From assembly GCA_025210485.1 (NCBI GenBank), contig JAOARN010000046.1, positions 41,124 through 105,123 on the forward strand: a stretch of DNA of 64,000 bases, read 5' to 3'. Each line of letters begins with the position of its first letter. Positions within the stretch are counted from its first letter, which is position 1. Source of the stretch: Marinifilaceae bacterium. Its GTDB lineage: Bacteria; Bacteroidota; Bacteroidia; Bacteroidales; Marinifilaceae. The notes below the pieces were generated by a model. The model ran no database searches. It was given only the letters and a program-made list of their open reading frames with translations, and was not told the origin of the DNA. A program made the position numbers and the translations under genes. Shown here one piece after another: positions 19,052-27,940 of the stretch.

Positions 19052-19900
19052 TTAGTTATGTTTTGATTGATTCTTGGTATTAAAATAGATGGAATTTGAT
19101 TCTTTGATATAATTGGCGATTTCTGGTTTTAGATTATAATTGTATTTTATGTTTAATGGGTTGATGTTGAATAGTTTCGTAGCAAAACAAACTGCTGTGA
19201 TATAAGAGCCTATTGCACTTGGATGGCTTCCATCTGAACTCCACATTTCAGTTTTGATAAAAGGTATTTTGGTGTCAAAGTATAGTTTCTCCCAAATATC
19301 ACCAATAGGCGCAATTTCTGCATTAGTCGCATCTGCATAACGCTGATAACCTTCTCTCAAAGCTTTATTATGTGATTTGAAATCGTATTCGTAAACTTTA
19401 TCTGACACTATAGTGTAACCATCTCTTCTTCCCCATGTCTGGTAATACATGATTGTTGAATTTGGATTATTGTCATATATTTTATTGGCTAAGGGCACTA
19501 CAGCATATTCAATATTTCCATTCAAATTATCTATTGGCATACTAGGCGTGACACTTTGATCTTGAATAATAACATAATCCCATTTTTGTGATTCTATTTT
19601 TGATAAAGTGTTTGTATTTGTAATGTGCTCAAAAAGATGATATCCTCCAGGGGTTGACTGATCTTTCTCTATTTTAATATTAAAATCCTTGGCAATTGAA
19701 GAAATAAGACTAGGTAAATCATTCACATATGTATAACTATTTCCAATAAATAATAGTTTATAAGATCTGTTAGGTACTTCTGTATCTAATATAATATTGG
19801 GCTTGTCTTTTTCATTTTTAGGATTTTCGGTTTCGTTTTTTGCACATGATGAGATTGTAATCATAAATGATAAAAACAATATTATTTTCGAAATATTCAT
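19052..19900 (-). CDS. DUF4886-type SGNH hydrolase lipoprotein
   Basis: A 282-residue secreted lipoprotein: the signal MNISKIILFLSFMITISSC has a lipobox cysteine at residue 19. The mature part matches DUF4886, an SGNH/GDSL-like hydrolase group common in Bacteroidota. The nucleophile block is LFIGNSYTYVNDLP, the block IIQDQSVTP lies in the middle, and the D-x-x-H of SDGSHPSAIGSYI is at the C-terminus. SGNH members de-esterify carbohydrates or lipids, but this substrate is unknown. It stands alone on the minus strand. The ATG gives a full signal peptide, so the start is secure. Confidence 0.88.
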   Translation of the reverse strand: MNISKIILFLSFMITISSCAKNETENPKNEKDKPNIILDTEVPNRSYKLLFIGNSYTYVNDLPSLISSIAKDFNIKIEKDQSTPGGYHLFEHITNTNTLSKIESQKWDYVIIQDQSVTPSMPIDNLNGNIEYAVVPLANKIYDNNPNSTIMYYQTWGRRDGYTIVSDKVYEYDFKSHNKALREGYQRYADATNAEIAPIGDIWEKLYFDTKIPFIKTEMWSSDGSHPSAIGSYITAVCFATKLFNINPLNIKYNYNLKPEIANYIKESNSIYFNTKNQSKHN

Positions 19901-20686
19901 ATTTGTTCGTTTTTTTATGTATACTAAATAATGTTTTGGTATTTAACAAATTTAAGCTGTTATTAAAATTAGTGGCTGGAAATTTTAGCAATGTCTTGAT
20001 GGATGTTGTCTTGCTTGTAAGTATAGTCCACTGTTTGATATATGTTAAAGAAATCCAAGCAAAAATCACACAAAAAATTTACTTAAACAAATAGAGGACA
20101 TAAATAATATATAGTACTTTTAGCTTAAAATAGTGGTGTGATTTTGGCTTAGAAAAATTAATTTAAATTTGTTTTCTAATAGCTAATATTAAACATATCT
20201 TCTATCTCTTAAATACAGTTAATTAGGCTTGAGTTTGACATCTTTGATATTATAATATAGGCAGTGAGATGTATGTTAAGTTCTGTGTTATAATTTCAAT
20301 ACTCCCAGAGTTAGATGTCTAGGAGTGGATTCTGAAAACCCAGCTTTGATGATGACAGAGGGGGAAAGTCCTGATTAAGTCAATTCGACTACTGTTGATA
20401 TCTATTTTTCAAAACTTTCACGATATGTTTCAATTTAAAACCTTTGGCTTTCAATGAAGCCAAATAGTGAAACATTAAGTCTGCTGCCTAATTCAGAAAT
20501 AATCTATCATTATTTTCTTTCAACTCCGTAATAAACTCAACAACGTCTATTCCAAGTTTAAATCTATTCTATGACTCCTTTTTCTATTAATGGTGAGGGA
20601 TGGGAGTTGTCATAAATTTCAAAAAAATATTAAGGAGATAGCCACTTCTTTTTAGTTTGGTCTTATACATGCATAAAAAATAACAA
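19901..20686. other. Gap holding a decayed hisE remnant
   Basis: Apart from the hisE remnant at 20389-20568 no intact gene is seen. A CAAATTTA box at 19947-19954, read on the minus strand as TAAATTTG, fits the -7 consensus for the DUF4886 gene. The open frame at 19867-20094 on the + strand overlaps the start of that gene and looks like noise. Confidence 0.5.
20389..20568 (-). pseudogene. Remnant of phosphoribosyl-ATP pyrophosphatase (HisE, or the HisE half of HisIE)
   Basis: Reading the minus strand gives KLGIDVVEFITELKENND, then RLFLN, a stop codon, AADLMFHYLASLKAKG and FKLKHIVKVLKNRYQQ before a stop. This matches the C-terminal part of HisE: the K-x-G-E-E-x-x-E block (here degraded to KLGIDVVE), the EAADLLFHLLVLL helix and the final VL-x-x-R. 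The catalytic Glu pair is lost, an internal stop lies where the Glu before AAD should be, and the upstream part is out of frame or missing. It is therefore a relic, not a gene. The assignment is from family memory and could be checked by search. Confidence 0.7.
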
Positions 20687-21499
20687 TTAGTTGTAATAAT
20701 TCTGAACATATAGTTTTTTCTTTTTATATGCTTTTTGCGATATAAATATTCCAGTTTCGTATAATATTCCTAATGGAAGACACACAATAATTTGACTGAA
20801 GATATCAGGTGGCGTTAGAAATGCTGATAGAAGTAAAAGAATAATAAAGGCGTGTTTTCTATATTTTTTCAGAATATTAGGACTTACAATTTCTAATCTA
20901 GTTAATCCATAAATAATTATTGGTAGCTGAAACATAATTGCAGAGGATAAATTTATTGCACAAAAACTAGATATAATAGATCTGATTTCTATTCTGTTAA
21001 CTACATCAGAACTAACCGAATAATTAATTAAAAATCGAAAAGATAATGGGCATATAACATAATAACCAAATAGCAGTCCTACAAAAAACAAAGCACATGA
21101 AGATAAAATAATAATACGGCTGTATTTTTTTTCTTTTTTATAGAGTGCTGGTTTTATAAATGTCCAAATTTGATATAAGATAAACGGAAAACTAAGAAGA
21201 ATACCAAATGTTACAATCACACTTATGTCTGTCATAAATTGACCAGCAAGTTTAGTATTTATTATTTCAAGTTTGTTGCTTATGTTGAATGTAAAAGAGT
21301 TGAATCCAAAGTATTCTAAAATTTGATTTGTTATAAAGTCTTTTTTGAATAAGCTGAATATAACTCTGCTAAAAAGAAAATTCGAAAAAAAACAGGATAT
21401 CGCAGAGAATATTATAAAATAGATACTAGCTTTTAGAAGATGGATTCTTAATACACTAAGATGTTCGAGTAGTCCCATTTTGTTTTTTTCTTGTTCCAT
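20687..21499 (-). CDS. tatC: TatC, twin-arginine translocase receptor subunit
   Basis: TatC is the six-helix membrane protein that binds twin-arginine signal peptides. The 270-residue protein has several hydrophobic helices and typical landmarks: the N-terminal EHLSVLRIHLLK block, the LLSFPFILYQIWTFIKPALY loop (the FxxxP and Y-K-x-E region continues as YKKEKKYSR), and the FGYYVICPLSFRFL helix. One oddity: the family motif HLxELR has Val16 in place of the conserved Glu, a residue known in other TatC proteins to contact the signal peptide. The second conserved Glu (in YKKEKK) is kept. No tatA or tatB is adjacent. A second Met (residue 8) is an alternative start. Confidence 0.93.
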   Translation of the reverse strand: MEQEKNKMGLLEHLSVLRIHLLKASIYFIIFSAISCFFSNFLFSRVIFSLFKKDFITNQILEYFGFNSFTFNISNKLEIINTKLAGQFMTDISVIVTFGILLSFPFILYQIWTFIKPALYKKEKKYSRIIILSSCALFFVGLLFGYYVICPLSFRFLINYSVSSDVVNRIEIRSIISSFCAINLSSAIMFQLPIIIYGLTRLEIVSPNILKKYRKHAFIILLLLSAFLTPPDIFSQIIVCLPLGILYETGIFISQKAYKKKKLYVQNYYN

Positions 21500-21852
21500 C
21501 TGTGAGTTTTTTTTAATCTAGTTTTATATCGAATATCGCTTTCATACTCAAATTTTAATAATTAAAGTCAGATCATAACTCAAATTATTATATTAAGATA
21601 ATAAAAAATGGAAGCATTTAAATAGAATTATTATGCAATATTTTTAATTTTGTCTAGACTGAAAAAAAACATATAAAATAAATCATAAAATTATATTTTG
21701 ATTTTAGGCTGTTGAGGCTTCTAAAATTTTAATTTACAATTATGTATATTTGTATTTAGTGTGCAATGAACATATAATTGACAAATTATCATTATGATAT
21801 TTTTTGAATTATTTTATACGAAAATCTTAAAACTAAATTAAATATTCTTAAA
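21500..21852. promoter_or_regulatory. Divergent promoter region between tatC and the S9 peptidase
   Basis: The two flanking genes are divergent, so both promoters lie here. A TATATTTG box at 21745-21752 matches the -7 consensus and is about 100 bases before the peptidase start. The rest is AT-rich with no other clear element. Confidence 0.4.
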
Positions 21853-24066
21853 ATGAGAAAATTATCATTTTTACTATGCTTATCCATTTTGATGCTAAGT
21901 TCTTTTTCCTTGTTAGCTCAGAATGCGAAAAAGCAAATCAAGATGGAAGATATTACCATAAGAGGTACTTTCTATGCAAAATCTGTTTATGGACTTAGAT
22001 CTATGAATGATGGAATTCATTATACTACGCTTGAGGACAATGGGAAAAAAATTGTTAAGTATAGTTATGCCACAGGTAAAAAAATAGAAGTATTATTCGA
22101 TCTTAATGAATTTGCCGATTCCAAGATTAAAAGAATTGACGATTATCAGTTTTCCAATCAAGAAGACAAAATACTTTTAACAACAAAGAAAAATAGAATA
22201 TATAGACGATCATATACTGCCGAGTATTTCGTTTATATTTTTAAAAACAAAGAGCTTAAATCTTTGTCAAAAAAAGGAGCTCAAAGATTAGCAAGTTTTT
22301 CTCCAGATGGGAATAGAATTGCTTTTATCCGCGACAATAATATCTTTATTCACAATATTTTATATAATTCAGAATCAAAAATTACCAAAGACGGTGAGTT
22401 TAATAAAATTCAGAATGGTACTCCTGATTGGGTTTATGAAGAGGAATTTGAATTTAATAAAGCTTATGAATGGTCTCCTGATAGTAAATTTGTAGCATAT
22501 ATAAAATTCGACGAATCGAGAGTTCGTATGTTTAATATGAACAGATTTGAAGGAATGTATCCTCAAAGAAAAAAGAATTCTTTATATCCAGAAAACTATG
22601 CATACAAATATCCTAAAGCTGGTGAAGATAATTCAATTGTATCAGTTTGGGTTTATAATATAGGTGATCGAATTACAAAAAAAATGGATATTGGCTCCGA
22701 AACTAATCAGTATATCCCTAGGATTAAGTGGACAAAAGATCCTAAAAAACTTACTATTTATCGTCTAAATAGACATCAAAATCATCTTGAACTATTATTG
22801 GCAAATCCTAGAACAGGAAAAACAGACTTGATGTATGAACAAAAGAATAAGTATTATGTTGAGGAAACTAATTTCGACAACTTAACTTTCCTTAATGATG
22901 GTAAGCACTTTATCTACATGAGCGAAGATTCAGGATACAACCACCTTTATCTTTATAGTATGGCTACTGGAAATGTTGTTAGACAAATCACCAAAGGGAA
23001 TTGGGATGTGACAGACTTTTATGGATATGACGAAAAGAAAAGACTTTGTTATTATTCATCTGCTGAAATTTCTCCAATGGAAAGAAATACTTATTCAATT
23101 AGAACAGATGGGAAGTATAAAAAATTGATTACTAAAGATAATGGAACAAATAGAACAGTGTTTAGTAATGGATTTAAATATTATATTAATTATTTCTCAA
23201 ATGTAGCAACTCCTAATCAGGTTAAATTGTTTAACATAAAAGGAAAGTTATTGAGAGTTCTTGAAGATAATAAAGAATTGATGAATAAAATAAATTCATA
23301 TAATTTTGTTAAAAAAGAATTTATACAACTACCTGCTGCTGATGGTAAAACTATGTTAAATGCATATCTGTTAAAACCTATTGGTTTTAATCCTAATGTT
23401 AAATATCCTGTTCTTATGACACAGTATAGTGGACCTAACTCGCAACAGGTTAAAAATAGTTTTAGTTTTGATTGGTATCAATATTTGGCTCAGGAAGGAT
23501 ATATAGTGCTTTGTGTTGATGCTCGTGGAACAGGTGCAAGAGGACAAGAGTTCAGAAAATGTACTTATAAACAATTAGGAAAATTAGAATCTGATGATCA
23601 AATCGCAGCTGCTAAGAGTTTTGCAAAAAATAATTATGTCGATGCTAGCAGAATGGCAATTTGGGGTTGGAGTTATGGTGGATTTATGTCTTCATTATGT
23701 TTGATGAAAGGAGCAGATGTATTTAAAGCTGCTATTGCAGTTGCTCCTGTTACAAATTGGAGATACTATGATTCTGTTTATACCGAGAGATTTATGAGAA
23801 CTCCTCAGGAAAACTCAAATGGATATGACGATAATTCACCAATTAACCATGTCGATAAGTTAAAAGGAAAGCTTTTATTATGCCATGGAACCGATGATGA
23901 TAATGTTCATATTCAAAATACATACGAACTTGCAGAAAGATTAGTTCAAGCTAATAAACAATTTGAAATGCAAGTTTATACAAATAGAAATCATAGTATT
24001 TATGGAGGCGCAACAAGACTTCATTTATATAACAGATTTAATAAATTTTTGAAAGAAAACTTGTAA
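21853..24066 (+). CDS. DPP IV-type S9 family peptidase
   Basis: A secreted prolyl-dipeptidase-like serine peptidase, likely periplasmic, that removes dipeptides from peptides. It has 737 residues, with signal peptide MRKLSFLLCLSILMLSSFSL ending near LAQ. An N-terminal beta-propeller (residues about 50-480; PDWVYEEEFEFNKAYEWSPD is the DPP IV-type double-Glu region that binds the substrate N-terminus) precedes the alpha/beta-hydrolase domain. The catalytic triad is S607 in GWSYGG, D682 in HGTDDDNVH and H714 in NRNHSIYGG. All residues are present. A strong bidirectional terminator follows. Confidence 0.94.
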   Translation: MRKLSFLLCLSILMLSSFSLLAQNAKKQIKMEDITIRGTFYAKSVYGLRSMNDGIHYTTLEDNGKKIVKYSYATGKKIEVLFDLNEFADSKIKRIDDYQFSNQEDKILLTTKKNRIYRRSYTAEYFVYIFKNKELKSLSKKGAQRLASFSPDGNRIAFIRDNNIFIHNILYNSESKITKDGEFNKIQNGTPDWVYEEEFEFNKAYEWSPDSKFVAYIKFDESRVRMFNMNRFEGMYPQRKKNSLYPENYAYKYPKAGEDNSIVSVWVYNIGDRITKKMDIGSETNQYIPRIKWTKDPKKLTIYRLNRHQNHLELLLANPRTGKTDLMYEQKNKYYVEETNFDNLTFLNDGKHFIYMSEDSGYNHLYLYSMATGNVVRQITKGNWDVTDFYGYDEKKRLCYYSSAEISPMERNTYSIRTDGKYKKLITKDNGTNRTVFSNGFKYYINYFSNVATPNQVKLFNIKGKLLRVLEDNKELMNKINSYNFVKKEFIQLPAADGKTMLNAYLLKPIGFNPNVKYPVLMTQYSGPNSQQVKNSFSFDWYQYLAQEGYIVLCVDARGTGARGQEFRKCTYKQLGKLESDDQIAAAKSFAKNNYVDASRMAIWGWSYGGFMSSLCLMKGADVFKAAIAVAPVTNWRYYDSVYTERFMRTPQENSNGYDDNSPINHVDKLKGKLLLCHGTDDDNVHIQNTYELAERLVQANKQFEMQVYTNRNHSIYGGATRLHLYNRFNKFLKENL

Positions 24067-24067
24067 A

Positions 24068-24109
24068 AATAATAAAGCCAGTTCTAAATTTAGAGCTGGC
24101 TTTATTATT
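24068..24109. terminator. Bidirectional terminator between the S9 peptidase and fabI
   Basis: An inverted repeat with arms AATAATAAAGCCAGTTCT and AGAGCTGGCTTTATTATT (one mismatch) and an AT loop is followed by T-tracts on both strands. It lies between the convergent stop codons at 24066 and 24129. Confidence 0.85.
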
Positions 24110-24128
24110 TTTTCGAATAATTTAAAAA

Positions 24129-24959
24129 TTAATCTTCATTGTCAAAACTCTTATTGTATTGATGCATTGCTCTGTAACTCATACCCATACTTGAGAAGCC
24201 ACCATCGTGAAATAAGTTTTGCATTGTAACTTTTTTAGTTAAATCTGAAAATAAACTAATGCAATAGTTGGCACATTCTTCAGCATCTGCATTGCCAAGA
24301 GGAGACATTCGTTCCGAAAAATCAATGAGAGAATCAAACCCTTTTACACCACTACCAGCAGTAGTCATTGTTGGTGATTGTGATATTGTATTTATTCTAA
24401 CTCGTTTTTCTCTTCCGTATATATATCCAAAACTTCTTGCAATTGATTCAAGCATTGATTTGGCATCTGCCATGTCATTGTATTCAAACATGGTTCTTTG
24501 TGCAGCAGCATATGTTAATGCTACTACCGAACCCCATTCGTTTATGGCATCTAGCTTTTTACATGATTGCAATAGCTTATGAAATGATATAGCTGAAACA
24601 TCAAGTGTTTTTTGAAGATACGAGTAGTTTAAATCATCATAAGATCTACCTTTTCTAACATTAGGAGACATGCCAATTGAGTGTAAAACAAAATCAAACT
24701 TTCCTGACACTAATTCCATTCCTTTGTTTAAAAGATTTTCTAAATCTTCAGTATTGGTTGCATCGGCAGGTATAACTTGAGCATTACATTTTTCTGCTAA
24801 TTTGTCAATATCACCCATTCTAATCGATACTGGGGTGTTCGTAAGTACAATTTCAGCTCCCTCTTCTACGGCTAATTCTGCAACTTTCCATGCAATGGAC
24901 ATTTCATTTAATGCCCCAAAAATTAAACCTTTCTTTCCTTTTAATAAATTATATGACAT
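24129..24959 (-). CDS. fabI: FabI, enoyl-ACP reductase (NADH)
   Basis: FabI performs the last reduction of each fatty acid elongation cycle, converting trans-2-enoyl-ACP to acyl-ACP. The 276-residue protein starts MSYNLLKGKKGLIFG with the FabI-type cofactor block GALNEMSIAW, in place of the plain SDR glycine motif. The active site is the Y-x6-K of YNDMADAKSMLE. The later SPTMTTAGSGVKGFD matches the substrate-binding loop region. A -7-like box TATATTTG on the minus strand (24988-24995) lies about 30 bases before the start. Confidence 0.95.
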   Translation of the reverse strand: MSYNLLKGKKGLIFGALNEMSIAWKVAELAVEEGAEIVLTNTPVSIRMGDIDKLAEKCNAQVIPADATNTEDLENLLNKGMELVSGKFDFVLHSIGMSPNVRKGRSYDDLNYSYLQKTLDVSAISFHKLLQSCKKLDAINEWGSVVALTYAAAQRTMFEYNDMADAKSMLESIARSFGYIYGREKRVRINTISQSPTMTTAGSGVKGFDSLIDFSERMSPLGNADAEECANYCISLFSDLTKKVTMQNLFHDGGFSSMGMSYRAMHQYNKSFDNED

Positions 24960-25546
24960 AAAATTTTATTTTTTTGTTTTGAGAGTACAAATATATTATA
25001 ATTTTTATCTATTCTAAATTAATAAAAATATTGAAGAATAATAACAGTTATATTCTGTTTTTTTAATGTCTGTAATAATATTTTGTAAATAAAACTATGC
25101 TGTAAATTGTTCGTTAAATAAATATGACGAAAGCTTTCTTTTGTTGTTAAATATCTCTAAAATAATGATACATAATTTATTGAAAATTTAATTTGGTTTC
25201 GGTTCTGCTTTGATTATAGTTATTTTACATTTTGATTTTATGAACCCAAAATATTTACTAAATTAGTAAAACCTATTCTTTACAATAAAAAAGCTATATC
25301 CAAATTAAAAATTTATGTATATTTACCTCATTATCCGTATTTATTATAATGGATACTGATATTTATTTTTAGTAGGCATGCATATAAGATTTCGAAATCA
25401 GGATAAATTTTATTATCCAGTTAGTCTTATGTTTGTAAACTGCCTAAAACAACTGTTCCGGTGTAATGAAATATATTGAATGAAACTCATAAAATATAGA
25501 TCATTATTTTTTCATTACATTAATTATTAACAATAAAAATTAAACT
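24960..25546. promoter_or_regulatory. Divergent promoter region of fabI and gldE
   Basis: A minus-strand TATATTTG box at 24988-24995 serves fabI, 29 bases from its start. The rest of this 587-base gap is AT-rich. I see no RNA gene or reading frame; it must hold the gldE promoter, which I cannot pinpoint. Confidence 0.5.
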
Positions 25547-26860
25547 GTGGAAGTAGATCCGTTTCATTGTATTTATTTTAACATTTCTCAAATTATATTT
25601 AATGGGTTTGATATTGAAAGTATTTTGTCATTGTCGGTAACAATTATTTTATTGTTATGCTCGGGACTTATTTCGGGTTCGGAAGTGGCTGTGTTTTCTC
25701 TTTCTCCTTCGGATATACAATCTCTTAAAAAAGAAGAAACAGGAAAGTCTTTGTTATTATTAAAACAAATTTCAAAACCAGAAAGACTTTTGGCTACTAT
25801 TTTAATAGCAAATAATTTTGTTAATATTGGCATAGTTATTCTTTCTGATTACCTCACAAATTCAATATTTGATTTCTCTCTTTCGCCTCGAATTGGTTTT
25901 ATTGTACAGGTATTTCTAATTACCTTTTTATTACTATTGTTTGGTGAAATTATTCCAAAAGTATATGCGGCACAACATTCTCTTAAATTTTCGAAATTTA
26001 TGTGTGTTCCTTTGAATGTCTTTGATAAGATATTTGCACCTCTTTCGGCTATATTGGTGCGTACAACAAATATTGTAAACAAAAGATTATCTAAAAAAAC
26101 CAATATTTCAATTGACGATTTATCGGAAGCTCTTGAGTTGACCTCTGATGAAATAAACGTTGAAAAAGAAATGCTTGAAGGAATAGTAAATTTCGGTAAT
26201 GTTAATGCTGCTGAGATTATGAAATCCAGAATAGATGTTACTGCTGTTGATATACGTACTAGTTTTAAGGAATTGAAAACTGTTATTTTAGAATCTGGTT
26301 ATTCCAGGATTCCTGTATTTGATAAGACATTTGATAATCTTAAGGGTATTTTATATGTTAAGGATTTATTACCTCATAGTTATAAATCAGAAAATTTTAA
26401 ATGGCAAACTTTAGTTCGACCACCATATTATGTTCCAGAAACCAAAAAGATTAATGACTTACTAGAGGAGTTTCAAACTCAGAAAAAACATATGGCAATA
26501 ATTGTTGATGAATATGGTGGTAGTGCTGGTATAGTTACACTTGAAGATATTTTGGAGGAAATAGTAGGAGATATTTTAGAGGAAGGAGACGAAGTTGAAA
26601 CTCATTATTTTATTGATAAAGATGGATCTTATGTTTTTGAAGGTAAGATATTGTTAAACGATTTCTTCAAAATTATAGATATTGAGCCAAGCTTGTTTGA
26701 TGAAATAAAAGGTGATGCCGATACTTTGGCAGGACTTATTCTGGAGCATAAAGGCGAAATACCAAAGAAAAAAGAAGAATTCAAGTTTAATGGAAATACA
26801 TTTATTATCGAATCGGTTGATAATAGAAGGATAAAGCAAATCCGATTTATACAAGAATAA
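25547..26860 (+). CDS. gldE: GldE, gliding-associated CBS-domain membrane protein
   Basis: GldE is a CNNM/hemolysin-C-like membrane protein tied to gliding and type IX secretion in Bacteroidota. The 437 residues contain an N-terminal transmembrane DUF21 domain (segments near 25-45, 85-110 and 115-135; motif LLFGEIIPKVYAAQHS), two CBS motifs (KSRIDVTAVDIRTSFKEL and AIIVDEYGGSAGIVTLEDIL), and a C-terminal CorC/HlyC domain (IEPSLFDEIKGDADTLAGLI). It precedes gldD by 42 bases, the pairing seen in gliding genomes, which supports the call over a generic hemolysin-like protein. The start codon is probably GTG at 25547. Confidence 0.9.
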   Translation: MEVDPFHCIYFNISQIIFNGFDIESILSLSVTIILLLCSGLISGSEVAVFSLSPSDIQSLKKEETGKSLLLLKQISKPERLLATILIANNFVNIGIVILSDYLTNSIFDFSLSPRIGFIVQVFLITFLLLLFGEIIPKVYAAQHSLKFSKFMCVPLNVFDKIFAPLSAILVRTTNIVNKRLSKKTNISIDDLSEALELTSDEINVEKEMLEGIVNFGNVNAAEIMKSRIDVTAVDIRTSFKELKTVILESGYSRIPVFDKTFDNLKGILYVKDLLPHSYKSENFKWQTLVRPPYYVPETKKINDLLEEFQTQKKHMAIIVDEYGGSAGIVTLEDILEEIVGDILEEGDEVETHYFIDKDGSYVFEGKILLNDFFKIIDIEPSLFDEIKGDADTLAGLILEHKGEIPKKKEEFKFNGNTFIIESVDNRRIKQIRFIQE

Positions 26861-26902
26861 TATTAATGCTTATTAAAGCAAATAAGTTAAAAAAGTAAAA
26901 TA

Positions 26903-27472
26903 ATGCAGAAAATAATAATATCAATAATTTTAAGTTTAATATTTGTTTCTTGTAGTAATAATTACACTCCTAAGCCAAAGGCTTATTTTAGAATAGATTT
27001 TAATGAGCCAAACTATAAGCAATGGGACAAGAAATTTCCGTATAAGTTTATGTTAAACTCTGACGCAGAGTTTGATGAGGATAAAGAAGTTGGTGCTGAA
27101 AGTTATTGGGCAAATATAAAATATCCGAAATATAATGCTACTATTCATTTGAGTTATAAGAAAATTGAAAATAATTTGGATCAATATTGGAAGGATGCTA
27201 AAACAATGACCTATAAGCATAGTGTTAAAGCAAGCTCAATAAATCAACAAGCTTTTGTTAATAAAGAACAGGATGTTTTTGCTATATTATATTCAGTAAA
27301 AGGCAATGTTGCCTCTTCTTATCAATTTGCTGCTACAGATAGTGTAAATCACTTTATAAGAGGAGCTTTGTATTTTAATTCCCATTCTAATTATGATTCA
27401 TTGCGACCTGTGATTGACTATATCGGAAAAGATATTGTAAAATTACTTGAAAGTCTTGAATGGAATAAATAA
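26903..27472 (+). CDS. gldD: GldD, gliding motility lipoprotein
   Basis: GldD is a lipoprotein needed for gliding in Flavobacterium; its molecular role is unclear. The 189-residue protein has a lipoprotein signal with the lipobox cysteine at residue 17 (IFVSC). Family landmarks are PKPKAYFRIDFNEPNYKQWD, the segment ESYWANIKYPKYNATIHLSY, and ATDSVNHFIRGALYF near the C-terminus. It starts 42 bases after gldE on the same strand, forming a two-gene operon. Whether this bacterium glides cannot be told; gld genes also occur in non-gliding relatives. Confidence 0.94.
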   Translation: MQKIIISIILSLIFVSCSNNYTPKPKAYFRIDFNEPNYKQWDKKFPYKFMLNSDAEFDEDKEVGAESYWANIKYPKYNATIHLSYKKIENNLDQYWKDAKTMTYKHSVKASSINQQAFVNKEQDVFAILYSVKGNVASSYQFAATDSVNHFIRGALYFNSHSNYDSLRPVIDYIGKDIVKLLESLEWNK

Positions 27473-27940
27473 TTGTGTTGACATATTTTTATATAGATAT
27501 TTCGTTTCTTTAGATAATAAAGTTTGTATGAATAATTATAGACAGACAATGAATTTGTAATTCGCAGATATTGATGTGTATAGACGTATTGAATGTTTGT
27601 TTTAAGATAAAAATATAATCATAATTTCGGAACCTGAATCCTATTTGTTACAGTACTTTGCAATTCATTACAGAAAATCTACAATTGAATACATTTGATT
27701 TTGCTTTCTAAGAAAAAACTAAGATTATTGTAATATGAAAGTAAACCAAAGTATATATTAGGAAAAAAATATACAAGGTTGGAAAGAAACTAAACTATTA
27801 ATTGTTAAACATATAATATTAGCATTTTTAATCAATTTAAGTTAACAATAATTATATACACCTAAATTAATTGTTGATAGAAGAAAACCACACCAGAAAA
27901 TTTAAATATTAAAAGGCTTTTGTTACAAAAACACATAGCT
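27473..27940. other. AT-rich gap before the repeat protein
   Basis: This 468-base stretch shows no reading frame or RNA gene. It probably holds the promoter of the regulatory cluster that follows. Confidence 0.45.

Noticed and set aside
19867..20094. 75-residue + strand frame over the start of the DUF4886 gene
   Set aside because: It overlaps a confident signal-peptide start on the other strand and resembles no known protein.
24268..24582. 104-residue frame antisense to fabI
   Set aside because: It is a shadow of the fabI coding sequence and has no independent motif.
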